Below are positions 21,574 through 35,214 of a stretch of 64,000 bases of DNA, piece by piece. Made by a program: the position numbers and the translations under genes. Location of the stretch: contig NC_064435.1 of assembly GCF_023343835.1 (NCBI RefSeq), positions 39,642,603 through 39,706,602 on the forward strand. Direction: 5' to 3'. How positions within the stretch are numbered: position 1 is the first letter of the stretch; the number at the start of each line of letters is the position of its first letter. Below the pieces are notes generated by a model that ran no database searches, was not told the origin of the DNA, and saw only the letters and a list, made by a program, of their open reading frames with translations. The stretch is from Lagopus muta. Lineage: Eukaryota > Chordata > Aves > Galliformes > Phasianidae.

Positions 21574-24500
21574 AGAGAGAAGTTGTCTGACCTGCACTGA
21601 AAATTCCATTTTCTGATTTTTGGTAATTTTTTATTTTGGAATAAGAAGTGATTTTTTTTTTTTTTAAAGCCTCATCCTGCATGCTTTTGGCTAGAGGAAG
21701 AATCAAAAGATTTTGATCTGAGGAAAGATGAATAGTGTTGCTGTTTGGTGAGCTGGTGTAGATGGCACTTACGTGGTTTTGTTAGTACTCAGCATGTTTT
21801 GTGTTGATAGGACTTTTGGATAGCTCTGGTCTCAGATAACTGGCCCATAAGATTTCTATCTTGAAAACAAAAACATTCACATCTCTCCTCATACCCCTGG
21901 AAATATTACTGCATTGATTTAAAAAAATAATAAAATAGAAGGCCACAGAAAACTGAGCTGCCAGTAACACCACATGCTCTTCTCAATCTGGAGGATGCAA
22001 CCTTAAAGAAAACTGCAGCACTTCTTTCTCAACCACCTATGCTAGCCTGACAGGAAACAGGACCAGTAATCAAAGGTAGGACTACAAAAGGAAAATATGT
22101 GGGAACCACCAACCTAGATTATTAAAATACTTTTTCCCTTATAATTGTATAGATATACCTTAAATTCAGCCTTAGAACCTTCTAGTTTGATAGCCAAATA
22201 CTATAAGGGAGAAGACTTAAGAGTATCTTATAAAGTTTTGTATTAATCTGTGAGCGTAACCATAAACAATGTATATTTCCATTTACCACTTCTAGCATTT
22301 CTTGGGTCATGCTAGAGAGTGTTACTTCTCTTTAAGCCCTAATATTTCATACATCTCTTTTTCAAGGTTAATTTATATTGCCAGATGGACACATGCAGCC
22401 CTTGATTACAACACCAGCGTATTATTCATACAATTGGACTACTACTGTTCTTCTTAGGGAAGTACTCCACAATCTAATGGCACTACTAAAAACTATTCCA
22501 TAAACAGCCCTTCTATTGATTGCTCCATTTCACTGAAACAAGCTTCATAAAGAATTCTTCTGTCTTTAATTGCCATTTAAACTTTTATAACAATACTAAT
22601 TTTTGTCAGGCAACTGTACCCACTAGAGTCTTCAACATAAATTATAAGAGAATTAGGAAGTAATTTAAAGAAAAGTCTAACCAAAAGGGAGGAAATTGTT
22701 GTTCTTATTAGCCCAATGTCATTCAGCTGGTACTTTGATATACAATACCTGCAGCAAGAATGGAGGAAAAAGTTTTGCCCTGAGCATGCAGTGCCGGTGG
22801 TTCTTTATAAAGGAGGTATGTGGAACCACCTGCGTGCTCTGACCTCTGAGCTTTGGCACTGCTTTTGCCGCTTCCTCCTATATTCCCACATCGGTATGTT
22901 TTACTGTTTGCTTGGGTTTTTGTAGGTTGTGGGGGAACATCTTGTATGCAAGACTTTTTTCTCAAAAACCCAAACTAGTTAGGGTGAAGTGGAATCAAGC
23001 TTATTGTTTGGATCTTAATAATAATCTAGACAGGAAACAGCCACTGAACTGCACAGGTAGAAGTGTTGCTTGGCAGTAGAAGCAGAGCAGGACTTGCCTT
23101 GAAAACTTCCTAGTCAAACAGGTTTGCAGCTATCTGTCATAAATATCTCCAGGATTAGAGAGGACTGTTTTAGGTATCAATTTGGGATTTGGGAACCTTG
23201 AATTCTAACCAAGTCCTTCTGGAGGATTTCCTAAACCCCACAGCAGATATTTATTTCAACTAATTACAGACAATCTGTTTTGGAAAAAATGAGTATTAGT
23301 GCAGGACTGAAATGTAGTAGAAGTCACATCTGAGTGTCTGTGAAATATGCCCCTTTCTATATCATAAATTTGGTCTCATTATTTTAAAAGAAACCTGAAG
23401 TCACCCAATGACTTTCAAAATCCACAGAAATACAGCTTCTGGCAGTCAGCATCTTGTCTCTTTTTTTTTTTCTAAAGGTTTTTTTTCTGCTAATAAATAT
23501 TAGCTCGCTGAATGAAAACAAGGCAAACATAAGAACGCCTCTACTTCAAGTGATTAGAGCAATCAGGCATGTCCTGAAACCTCCAGACTGCAGCATAGGA
23601 TCTACAAAAAGCCCATCCAATGGAAATGAAGATGTTAGCCTAATCTGTGATATTACCCACATCACACTTGGTGCTTCTTCACAGGTATGCCTGCAAAGGA
23701 GATCCAAACTGGTACTGTTTTTACAAGTCTCCACTCCACCAAGTTAGAAAAAAAATATTGTGGAAAAAAACCAGAAAGCCTAAAATACTATGTGTTCTTG
23801 AAAAAGAAGAAAAAAAGACTACTAGGAATTAACTTTCACACTACTAGTATAAATAAGGAAAGAGATCTAGAATTCCAGAGTAGTGTTTTATTTTTGTGTG
23901 CATGTTTCATGCAATGTCTAACAATTATTAAGGATAACAGTTGAATACAGCTGCCTAATAATAAATCAGGAGTGAATTTTACAGAATCTTTACAGATTTC
24001 ATCAGATTGTGTATTATAATACTTAACATGAAATCGTCTCCAACTGAGATGATTTATAAGCACAAATAACTACTCTGAAGGAAGCGAAGCAATGAAGTTT
24101 AATGCAGCACATCTAAGAATACAATTATTTTCTCAGGCAAAAAAAAAATGAGTGCTTCCTGCTAAAGAAACTAAGAGCTTCTAATTATCATTAAGATAAC
24201 AGCATACCATATACTACATGTAGAGATAAAATATGCAAACTTGTGACGATGAACTGTAATTTTATGCTTGGGGAATAAATGCTAACATGTCACTGGAAGA
24301 AGTCACAAAGAGAAATTTAAAAAATTAAAGCTTTAAGTTATGTCCAAAGATGTCAGCTTGTTTGTTCTTTTTAGTGTTCTCTGTAGCCAGAAATGAACTT
24401 TGTAAGTAGGATGTAAGAATTACTCATCTAGAATAAGACATCAGAATCTCCTTTTTCTCTCCAGATTTCCTCCTGATTCTCCTGTCTTTAATAAACTAAA

Positions 24501-25996
24501 TAGGCACAGAATTATTCCGTGATAAAGGGATTCAAATGTTTATAAAAAGAAATTATGAAATATCTATAAGCTGTAGTTCTATGCGATGGTATATTTAGTT
24601 TATTTTGATCAATGAAAGGTGTCTTCACTTTAGAAGTACAGTGCTAATACGCTAAAAGCATTCATTTTTTGAGTAGCCAAGGATGGATAAAGACATTATA
24701 CCACCAGACAGCAGAATTTGCTCTGATCTGCAAAGTCCATCAACAGAAGTTGTATAGAGGTTGCCTTCTTACCTTTAATACAGATCCTCAATCTCTCTCT
24801 CTTAAAAATATCCTGAAAATAACCTTCAACTTCTTTAAAACATAAAGCTTTGGCATTTTGGAGAAACTGTAATGAGCCAATAAACCCAATTTGGAGACTG
24901 GTTAGTATCACATAAATTAATTTCCCTGTTAAATGATCAGAGTCACATCCACCTTTTTCACTACCATCTGCCTCACAACAAAGTTGGCACTGTACTCCTT
25001 TGAGAGGTGGACTGTAAAAGTGTCGTTTAGAAAAGGCTTATTAACAAAATCCTTCCTAAGTTCCAATTTTCCTGTTCCAGAGTAATGATCACAGACAGCA
25101 CATATATACCGTTAGCAGGAAGCACTCAAATGTCCATATGGCGTGAAGAGGAAAAAAAGAAAGCTTAGTAAATAGAATGCGTGTATGGCTCTGTACAAAT
25201 ATTCATCTCTTTTTTTTCTTTTTCTTTTTTTTTAATTTGCCTAGGTATTTGATCACAATGACTCTGCTAGTTTTTAGTCGTGTCTATGAAATACAGCACC
25301 TGACAGCTGGAGGATTCTTGCCTCTGGATCACATAATCAAGCATTTTGCTACACCTATAAAATGGTGCTGGAACAAGCCACTTCTCCTCAGCTTGCTCTT
25401 ATTTTTTTTCCCCTCTGTCACCATTCTGATATGTGACAGACATTTAAGGTAGCACCCTTGCCTGTTTCACTTCATTCCCCAGCACAGACAGGTACTTGCC
25501 AACACTATGAGAGAGTCTGATGGTGAGGAACATGCAGGGAAACAAATGCATGCTCTGACTCTATGCACAAAGTCTTTGCCACTTCCAGAATTCTCATTTC
25601 TAATTTCTTAATTTCCAGGAGCATTCCTCATCATAACAAACCAAAGCTCCAAGAGGGCCTTCCTTAACTGACTGATGGACACTGCCCAGTTTCACTATGG
25701 GTAGATGTGGGACATATATCCTCCAGCCCTGAGGAGGAGGTGACGTTCAAGTGTGGATGAGGACTGCAATCCTTTAGAAGTTTCTATTGGGAAATGACGG
25801 GACAGCCACGATGTAGCTGCTTTGTGGCAGCAGCAAGATGCTGCTGGATACTCAGGCTTTGGCTGGAAATGCTCCTCTCCTGCTGGGACCACAGAACACC
25901 GCCTGAATCAGCAAACAGAGTGAGCTACGCCAGTGCTCTCACGAAGATTCCTTCAGATGATACATGTAAGACAAAGAGCTCCCTGAAACCTGTTTG
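21574..25996. other. Non-coding stretch, no recognised element
   Basis: AT-rich sequence with short T runs (near 21,653, 23,460 and 25,210). Open frames such as 23454-23747 and 25177-25452 begin in poly-T and look like chance ORFs. I saw no repeat family. Confidence 0.45.
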
Positions 25997-27055
25997 AATC
26001 ATAGAATCATATAACTGTTTGAGTTGGAAGGGACCCTGAGAGGTCATCTATTTTTATTTTTCACTCAGAGCGTGGTGATGCACTGGAACAGGTTACCCAG
26101 CGTGGTTGTGGATGCCCCGTCCCTGGAAGCATTCAAGGCCAGGCTGAATCTGGCTCTGGGCAGAGCTTGGTCTAGTGGTTGGTGGCCCTGTCCATGGCAG
26201 GATTGAAACTAGATGATCTTTGAGGTCCTTTTCAACCCCTGCCATTCTGTGATTCTATGACTCCATGATTCTGTTATTCTGTGATTTATTATCTAGTCCA
26301 ACCACCCTGCAATGAACAGGGACCTGCAGCTACATCAGGTTGCTCAGAGCCCCATCCAGCCTGACATCGAGCCTCTCCAGGGAAGAGGCATCCACCACCT
26401 CTGGGCAACCTGTTCCAGTGCCTTGCCACCCTTATTATAAAAAACTTCTTTCTTATGTCCAGTCCAAATCTCCCTTCTTTTAGTTTGAAACTACTTTTTC
26501 TATCACAGCAGACCCTGCTAAAGATTCTGTCCCCTTCTTTCTTATAGACCCCCTTTAAATACTGAAAAGCTGCTCTCAGCTCTCCCCAGAACCTTCTCTT
26601 CTCTAGGCTGAACAGCCCCAGCTCTTTCAGATTGTTCTCATAGGAGAAGTGTTCCATCCTTTGGATCATTTTGTGGCCCTCCTCTGGATGCCCACAAACA
26701 TGTCCATGTCTCTCCTGTATTGAGGACTCCACATCTGGATGCAGTACACCTGATGAGGTCTCACCAGTGCAGAGCAGACCTGCTGGCTTTGCTTCTTTTG
26801 CTGCAGCTCAGGACATGGTTTGCTTTCAGGGCTGTGAGAGCATATGACTGGCTTATGTCCAGCTTTCCATCCACTGCTCGTGTCCATCTTGCCATCCCCC
26901 AAGTCCTTTTCAGCAGGGCTGTGCTCTGTCCTTACATCTCTCATCTTGTACTGGCAGTGGAGGCTGTCATGACCCCAGTGCAAGACCTTGCACTTGGCTT
27001 TGCAGAACCTTTTGAGGTTCTCCTGTGCTCACTGTTTGAGCCTGTCTAGGTCTCT
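25997..27055 (-). mobile_element. CR1 LINE, antisense, interrupted by a sense CR1
   Basis: The + strand shows the inverted 3' end (AATCATAGAATCATATAACT, then TTGGAAGGGACCCTGAGAGG) up to 26050. The same element continues from 26296 (GTCCAACCACCCTGCAATGA) through the 3' UTR into the reverse-transcriptase ORF end, and then into upstream ORF sequence to about 27055. Minus-strand peptides include LFSLEKRR and LVRPHQVYCIQMWSPQYRRD, with frame breaks between them. Positions 26051-26290 are a younger CR1 in the opposite orientation. Confidence 0.93.
26051..26290 (+). mobile_element. CR1 3' fragment, sense, nested in an antisense CR1
   Basis: It begins TTTTTATTTTTCACTCAGAG and contains GCACTGGAACAGGTTACCC, then ATGCCCCGTCCCTGGAAGC. 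It ends with the CR1 3' repeats (ATTCTGTGATTCTATGACTC and further units). ATCTA flanks it on both sides (26046-26050 and 26291-26295). With one copy removed, the host reads GGTCATCTAGTCCAACC, the normal CR1 sequence. Confidence 0.93.
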
Positions 27056-27504
27056 GTCATTGGCTTTCTCATGCCCTATTTCTCGTTTGGGTTTGTCTGC
27101 TATTTCCTGTCTGTTTTCTTTCCCTCATCAGTTCAGCAGTTTTACTTACTCTGTGAGCAATGTGAAGCAAGCTGTCTTTGTGGTTTGCTATGAAAACTAG
27201 CTTAGTTTAGCTAGTTTTGCTTACCGATTGTTTCGAAGAACAAAAACCTCTGAATGTGGTTTCTAGATTCAGACTTAGAAACATCATTCTTAATTTTTTT
27301 CTAATATGTTGTGGGTGAAGATACATAGATATTAAGATGTTCTTTTTATTGAGAAGCCTGTTGTGAAGGTAGCAAAGTTTTAAATTCAGTCAGGGTCCAT
27401 GATACTGTGTTCCCCTCCTGCCTCGACATCTTCTTTCAGACTGCCAGTTATTCCCAAGGCCTTGCTCGTGCGGACAGTGAGGTGCCAGAGACTGCTCAGG
27501 ACTG

Positions 27505-27558
27505 ATCACAGAATTGTAGGGGTTGGAAGGGACCTCCAGAGATCGAGTCCAACCACCA
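27505..27558 (-). mobile_element. Very short CR1 3' end fragment, antisense
   Basis: Only about 54 bases of the CR1 3' terminus are present: ATCACAGAATTGTAGGGG, TTGGAAGGGACCTCCAGAG, then TCGAGTCCAACCACC. It is either a severely 5'-truncated insertion or the remnant of an eroded one. Confidence 0.75.
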
Positions 27559-27599
27559 CTGATGACAATCAATGTTTCTCTGAGATAGATAATGACTAC

Positions 27600-28252
27600 A
27601 GCACAGTTTCAAACTGAGCATTTAAAGAAATGGTAGCTGATACCTGGTTCAACAGTGACAGTTGATCATGCGCTAAATATTATGATTGTGAGTCAATCAC
27701 ATTACCCCAAAAATAGTGAGCAGCTCGAGTCCCTTGAGCACTCTTGCATGGCAGCAGGTTGCACAACAGGATTTCCTCTTGAGTAAGGATGCCTCCCACA
27801 GTTACACCTGTGCAGAGAGCTCTTGCACCTTGATGTCAGGTTGCCTTGCCTATACTGATCCTCAGTAAACAACTATTCATTTTAAGCTTTGCTAAGGTAA
27901 TATCTTAGATTGACTGTGCGCAACTAATCCTTCAGACATAAATGATTGATCAAGTCTGGGACTAGAAGTGAATTCAACCCCACTGAGGCTCCTTACTTCT
28001 GTGGTTCAAGGAGTTTAGATAGCAAAGGGGTCAGTGCTGAACCTCATTACTCAACAGAAGGGCCTCCTTTGTGTGTCTATTTAATCCTATCCTCTATGCT
28101 GTAAATAATCAAGTGTATTCAGCCATTGTGAATCTTGTTAAATTGCTGTTTTCTTTGTTAAATCACATATTATATAAGTAAATATAATCCCTGCTTCTCT
28201 TTAACTACTGAAGGATATGATATAGTGTAATTTCCATTCAAGACAGGGCCTT

Positions 28253-28255
<3 letters not shown>
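27600..28255. repeat. Possible ERVL-type LTR or other old repeat
   Basis: The section from about 28,060 (TGTGTGTCTATTTAATCC) through TGTAAATAATCAAG, 'TTAAATTGCTGTTTTCTTTG' and 'AATATAATCCCTGCTTCTCT' resembles the R-U5 end of an avian ERVL-like LTR. The part from 27,640 reads like the same kind of element. I could not fix TG...CA ends or a target duplication, and the call rests on impression. It might equally be unique sequence. Confidence 0.3.

Positions 28256-28284
<29 letters not shown>
28256..28284. repeat. Poly-T tract (29 T)
   Basis: An uninterrupted run of T that follows the possible LTR at 27.6-28.25 kb. Confidence 0.95.
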
Positions 28285-28286
<2 letters not shown>

Positions 28287-31200
28287 CAGTACTGGGAAAA
28301 AGAAAACAACAACAAAAAACAATAAAATGCAGTGACTGGAGAAATATGTTTTTCCATGTAAAAAAAGTAAGAAGTTGAATATTCAGGTTTAAGCACAATT
28401 TTATATAGAAGAACAAGAACAGAATGTTACCAGTGTCATTTATTTTGCAGTGAATGACACTGTCTCTTCCTGGGCTGAGATGCCCCTGGGCCACAAGCAC
28501 TCAAACAAGGGAACAGTACTAACATAATGTACAATTATCATGCTACATTGCTCTTGTTCACTAAGTCTCTTTCAGTTCTACCTTATACAACACAGCCAGC
28601 AGCTTTTGTTTATTTTCAAGAATAAGCCTTATTTTCTCCAAATTCTTAAATCATCCGTATTTTTTTCTCCTTATTAATTATAAATTCTGATGTACAAACA
28701 GGATTTTTTTCTTGGACTACAATGATTCCTCCATTCAAAAAAAAAATGGGGAAGGGGGAGGGAGGGTAGCAGCAGGGGGAAGGAGAGGGAAGTTAAGGTA
28801 AAAACAGTGGAATCTATCTCTCTATCCCATTTTTCCTAGAAACAAGTTCTGTAGTTTTTTGTTTTCTTCACTCATTATATGTGTTTCCTCTGGTTTCTTA
28901 TAGCTGCTATAAGGATTGGGTTTTAAGAAATTGTTTTATGTTAATCTAGTTAGCAACTTCAAACATTTTGAGCAACAGAACAAGCATTAATGGTTGCATG
29001 AGTCAAACTTCCCTTTGAAGACATTTTTAAAACCGTAATATGTATTCTGTTTTTAATCCACAAAATGGAATCCAAGTTACCTGAACATGAATTAAATTAA
29101 AGCTACATGATTATAAAGATCAAAAGCTAGATTGCAGAATTATGAGTACTTTCAGATTTCTTCCCAAAAGTAGAAAGAATTGAAAACTTTCTCTCCTTTG
29201 AAATTATTCTTGCCAGTAGAACATCTAGAATAATTAAGATATTACAGTTTTTAGCATCTTTTCTCAATGTGCTTATAATCTGAAGATGTATTTATTTCTA
29301 GGAGAAGGTACTGTATTGTATAAAATACAATTTTTTTCTTTCCATTTCCATACCCAACAGAGATTTCATCTTGATCATACAACTGGTTTTCTTCCTATTT
29401 AAAAATACACATTACAGAACAGCCTAAAAATTTTGGAATCTGGATGCTGAATGTCTTAAAATAGTGCAATCCCCAAAGTACATGTAGTTGCAGTATGGCA
29501 ATACTAAAATTAGGTAACAATAACAAAAACAAAAATACATTTTCCAGGGTTTTGTGGCTCATTTTGGGTATATGAAACATTCTGGCAATGCTTTATAAGT
29601 ACTGCTTGCCTTGCCCTTATTTTTTTATTTTTTTTTTTAATCATTCTACAGAAATACTGCCTATATTTCATCCCTTTTGCAGGCTCAGAGCCACTTTACT
29701 GTTAATTAAAGCAAAAGCAGTATTTACACTGTACTTTAATACACCTATCAGTGTATCTGAGATCTCAGCTTGTCAGGTGAGTATTAATCTGGTCAGTTTT
29801 CCACCATGTGTATGATCACAGAAAAAACAGAAGCCTGCTAGTCTTTTGTACAAGTAAGATTATGTACACAAGACACGTTTTCATTATCACTGAAGAGCTG
29901 GAAAAGTGCTCAGGCAGCAGAGCTGGCATGCACTGGGGGTGTGAAGTGCAGAGATCGGCAGCATGGGCCTCACATAAGCATTGCTTTTCAGGTATTCATG
30001 AAGCAAGTGCGGAAGAAATAAATGTTACCATTATTTTCTATTAACTGCATGTTGAATGGCATTATGTGTTTCAGCACTTGTGATCTCTTATCTCTGCGTG
30101 AAGCCTCATCCCCTGTATGGAAGATAAGATATTCACATAAGGCTACTTTAACATGTTACTGTTGTACTACGCTGGAAAAGATTGCTGATTTTAACGTAAA
30201 AAGTTTTTTGTTGACTTCCTTAAAAAACAAATCTAAACCTTTGAAATATCATCAGTTTCTGTATACACACTTTTGGCACAAATACAGAGCTGGTTTTAGG
30301 GTAAATTATTTGGTATTCCACAGACGGAAATGAGTGTTGTCACTCCGTATTTTCAGCTGAATGGACAGAAATCTTCAAAGCTGCAGAAGTTACATAATGA
30401 TATTTAAGATGACATTCTGCTTGGGGTGCACAGTCTTGCACTAGAACAACAAGAAATCTTGCAAGGTTTATTAACCTGACCACAGCTCCATGTAAATTGT
30501 GACTCTATTTCTTATGCTCTGAGCACATCCAGACATGATACACCCTGAGTAAGTACATTTTGAATTACAATTATGAACAGAAAATACTCATCTGGAAGAA
30601 AAAAACCAAAAAGCAAAAAAAAAAAAAAAATCAAGTAATTTTAATACAGTCAAGTGCTGCAGTACCAGCCATTAAGGTCTAAGGGTGCATTTTGGAGCTC
30701 TTTGGATGCTCACTCTGAATGAGCTGTAATGTTGAAGTAGGTCTGCATAAGTTTCTTTTCTGGAGGTAATAATCTCAAAGAATCTAAGAACTTTTTTTTT
30801 TTTTCAGGCTTATTTTTCTCAGAACAGAAATGAGAAGAACTTACTTTTATATCAGACCTCCCTTAGACTGTTGGAGTGGGTGTTTTTTTTCTCCTTGTCA
30901 TCAGTTTCAGCTGTGTTTCTGACCTGCTCTGCTCGGACACCAATATCTGCTCCTCACCCATATTTCCTATGCTGGCTCCAGATGTTCTGTCTTCCTTTTT
31001 GTCTGCCCTTTCTTTCACTTAGATATCCTCCCTCTGAGGAGGGTGTGCCCTGGGGCTTCTGACAAAGATGTTATCCCCAAGAAGAAAAGAATTTGGTGTG
31101 CTGTAGGCAGGCCAAAAGACTTCCTTTCTCTTCTGACATACAGAAATACACTAATGCATAATGTAGTTGACCAGCTGTACCGTTGCAGTACACACTAGCA

Positions 31201-31829
31201 CACATCAGAGCTTCCTTCTCAACTGTAGTGGAGGACAAGCAGACTTATAAGCACTGTGAGGCAGGCTGTAAAAGCAAACGATAACTCCTACCCAAGCATC
31301 AGACATGTGCTCTAAAGAGGTGATTCCTGGGCTGTGCGTATGCCAGGACCTGTAGGTCTTTTAAGCTGTCCACTCACAAGCACGTGGGTCACAAAAGGGC
31401 CTATGCAACACACCCTGAAGACAACAAGGTGTGTGCCACATTCAGCATTTTGGTGGTGCCTGCTCAGTATTTTGATTTTCCATTCATGAAGTCTGTGAGC
31501 AGGTCCTGGATTACACCAGAGACGCAAAACACCAAAACGGAGCGCTCATAACTTCAACCCAAACCAAGAAATTTTCAAACCTGTCAGAAACCACCTCAGC
31601 TTTTCTGAGAATTAGGACATGGTCTTAAGAACTAACAGCAGTCCTCCATCTCATCTGTATAAAAGTTATGTTTGAACTGGTTAATTTAACTTGGATCAGG
31701 TCCATTAAAATCTTCAAAGTAAACTTTGGGACTGGACATTTTTTCTATCTATGCCTTGACTACAGCAAAGCCATCCAGGAAAGAAAGCCATGTACCTGCC
31801 CCAGTATAGAAGTGGGCTTGGACTGATCA
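28285..31829. other. Non-coding stretch, one candidate exon
   Basis: AT-rich sequence with short A/T runs (near 28,739, 30,617 and 30,791). Apart from the 94-bp exon candidate at 29,683 I see no repeat family or gene. Confidence 0.45.
29683..29776 (+). other. Candidate 94-bp internal exon
   Basis: The acceptor TTTCATCCCTTTTGCAG is strong and the donor TGTCAG|GTGAGT matches consensus. One frame is open throughout and reads LRATLLLIKAKAVFTLYFN, then TPISVSEISACQ; another contains stops. No family is recognised. It could be an exon of a long non-coding RNA or of a gene spanning the window, or a chance pair of sites. Confidence 0.25.
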
Positions 31830-32099
31830 TTCCTTTTAGGACAAGACTTAATGGCTTTAAGTTGTTCCAGCGGAGATTCAGGTTGGATATTAGGAAAAAT
31901 TTATTCTCAGAAAGAGTGGTGAGACATTGGAACACGATATCCAGGAAAGTGATAGTCACCATCACTGGAGGTGTTCAGGAGCCATGGAAATGCAGCACTG
32001 AGGGACATGGCTAGTGGGCATAGTGGTGATGTGCTGGCGGCTGGACTAGGTGATCTCAGTGGTTTTTTACAGACTTAATGATTCTATTCCTGGTACAGG
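31830..32099 (+). mobile_element. CR1 LINE 3' end, sense
   Basis: The + strand encodes [20 protein letters not shown], followed by RHWNT, the hallmark CR1 C-terminus. The 3' UTR follows (GGACATGGCTAGTGGGCATA, CTGGACTAGGTGATCTCAG) and ends in TTAATGATTCTATT. It is diverged and 5'-truncated. Confidence 0.9.
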
Positions 32100-35000
32100 T
32101 AGGCCCTAAGAGGCAGCACTAAATGTCATAGGACAGTCCTACGCAGGAAAAGCATAGAGAAAACAAAAAAAGTTAAAGTTGACAGTAGACCAACCTGTAA
32201 ACTGTTGGCGGTCTGCATGCTCTTTTTGATATACATATTTTAATAGAACTAAAGTTAGAGAGACACAAAATGTATCAACAGTATTAGTCTGTAGATGAGT
32301 GTAAAGTATCAATGACTTCAAGGAAGGAGTTGCTCAGATACTGTCATCTCAGAAAAAAAGCAAAGCTTTTTTGGTTAAGAGGTGAAGACTTGGCTTTTTT
32401 TGTGTGTGCACAGGATGATACAAACTATTTCAATATTCTGTTTCCCTTAGTTTATTCAAGGTTTCATTGCCTTGAGAAGTTTCAGTGGTTCGTTTGTAAA
32501 CACCCGATTTTCTGTTTTTATTTTTTTGAAGTGAAAGCTTGAATTTTGTATAATGGAAAGAAATTGGATCAAGGGCAACAGGACAGCCACCCTAACAGTT
32601 CTGACAAGCTGGGTCTGTTGTACAGCTTTGTGAAGCATTCAGAAGGTTACCATCCCTGAAGACAGATGAAGCACACAGGGAAAGAAATTCAGCAGGGATA
32701 AAAGTAAGAAAGGGATTTATCTTGCTGTTCCTTTAGGGATTTTCTTGTCTGGAGCCTATTTTTGGTGGTGGTGGTGATGGGTTCTGGGGCTTATAGTTTA
32801 GTTTTTTCTTATTTTGTTTGACTTCTTGATGTAGCTCCAGCTAGAGAGAGGCAGCCTTCCCTGTTGCTCGTTTCAAGCCATCTGCTCTTTCCTAAGTTGT
32901 TTCTAGAAGCAAAGTCAGAAGATTGAGAAAAAACAGACAGACACTGCTATCTATCATTGTGCTGCTTTTCAGAGAAATACTGAGTGACAGCTAGTCCATC
33001 ATTGTTTTGGCAAGTGTGTGGAAGTTTGTAAGTGGGATCTTTTTATGTCAGTATTTTTTGAAGTAGCCTTAAGAAGATTATCTATACCAACAGACCAGCA
33101 TGGTTATCATCTTGACATGAATTTGGGAAAAGAATGTTAGGTGATTTATATTTTTGACTGAAAAAAATGACCCATGAGAGTGCAGGAGTGATCTGCTCTA
33201 AAAAATGAAGAGGAGAAACTGGAAAGATGATACAAGTATGCCAATAAACTTGTATATATTTTTTTAATTTGTCCAGATGGTTCGACAGTCTGTAGTGTTT
33301 GTGATTCTAGGAGCTAGTATCCTTCTTGGATTGCATATTCTTGTTTTTTTTAGGTGATGAAAAATTTTATTTATTTAATTAGTTATGGAACTTGGAAATT
33401 CATGACGTATTTTTATTTGATCCTGATCAGAATTTATTCTACTTGGATAGGAGAAGCTGTACAAGATCATGTGCTCTGCAGTTGCTTCAGCTACGACATA
33501 TGGACATACTGATACATAAACCCTTTGCATTAATGAAGTGGTGGGAAAGGTATTTCTGACCTCTTACTTGTCTCTCTGAAAAAGCATGAGACCCTTGTAG
33601 CTGCTAAAGGCATCTGCTGCATCCCTGCAATCTACCTTCAGCAAGGGCAAGGATTCTTAGTAAAATACACTGTATTTGGCTTTTTTGCACTGAGACGGGG
33701 AACATTCTGTCAGTTCTGCAAGCTTCTATAGTTAACTCAATGACAGTATCTTTTCCAGAATATATTGCCGTTACGTATGCATGTGATAAGAAATATTACT
33801 GTTGATTGGTTAAGTGTTCCTTTCTGATTCTGATAGAGATATCCTGGATTGAACTGCTAGGTAGCATAAATGTGCTGCTTAGATGTTGCAGTGGTAGGGA
33901 ACTTAAATATCTAGAAAGATCCCTGCTAAATGATATGCTCTGCAGATAAACCCCTGCCAAATTCTATTCAAACAGCAAAGAGATAATGTGAATATGACTC
34001 TAATGAAGGAAGGCTAGAGTTGCCATAATGCATGCAGGTGCAATTGCTCCAAATATCTCTTAAAATCCATTTTCCTGCCAGTGCTCGTTCTTCCTTTAAA
34101 CAGAAGTTAATACTCTGCTGACATTACTAAACTCCATCATGCTCATTATCTCAGACTAGCATTTAGATCAGGTTTTTGGAGGTGAAAGACCAATTCATTA
34201 ACTCTATTGTGCCACTCAATGACTTCCCGCAGAGAGATCATAAGTCAGATGGTGGGTGCCACTGCTGGAAGATAAAAGACAGCTATAAAGTAGGAAGACA
34301 ACTGGTATAATTTTGGGGGGAAAAAAAAGACAAAAATATCAGTTCTCTATAGCCTTTAATTTCTTTTCATAGTTTAGGTCTTAAGTACATTATTAGATTT
34401 TTGTGCAATTGAGAGATTTTTGTTGAGAGTTTCAGATAGGGAATGGAAGAGATTATTGGTTGGGTAACTCTTTTTGACTTAAAGAAAAGAAATAATACAG
34501 CATCAAATAATAGAGCAAATAATAAAGAACAAGTAACACAGCAATTGCTCTAAAGATTAGTTAAAAATAAGAATTGTAAAGCCATATATGTTGAAATACC
34601 CATATGTAATAACTTGACTTGGCTTAAGGGGACAAAAGACTATTTGGAAAATGATCACTTTGTAAAAATTAAAATGTTATAAAACTGTTCAAACTTCTGT
34701 TAAAGAAAATATCTGATGTGATTTGGTTTTTTTTTGTTTTTTGTTTGTTTGTTTGTTTTTTATTTGATTAAAAAGAAAACCAACAATCATATAGAATACT
34801 GTTTCCTGAAAGTAAAGTAATTGTTAATTTTGCAAATACTTCTAGGATAAAGGCTTTTCTTTAAGACATCTTTTGTGGAAAACAGATTCCTACTTCTACT
34901 GGTTACTAGCTGAACATGAAGATTCACAACTTGCAAGTGGGAAATAAACAACTAAAACTACTTTTTATGTCAATATGAGCAAGTTGCAACTGCTTAACTT

Positions 35001-35214
35001 GAAGAAGCAGAGTCTCCCAAGGAAGCTCTTTCTTTGTTAGAGAGCTGCAGGGCTTCAGTTCAGGTACCCTGTACCTACTGTGCAACAAAACCCTGGGTGG
35101 TAATTTGTGTGATTTTTTTCTCCTTAGCTGTAAAAAGCACAGGGTCAGGGAAGGATTTTTAACAATATCAAATTATAGGGAATATCTAAGCTTCAAAGCA
35201 CGAAGAATAAAAGC
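32100..35214. other. Non-coding stretch, no recognised element
   Basis: AT-rich, unique-looking sequence. It includes a (GTTT)n stretch at about 34,728-34,763 and a G6/A8 junction at 34,315-34,328. Confidence 0.45.

Noticed and set aside
23454-23747. 97-codon open frame ending past a donor-like CACAG|GTATGC
   Set aside because: The start lies in a poly-T stretch, and the same DNA is open on the minus strand. No partner exon found.
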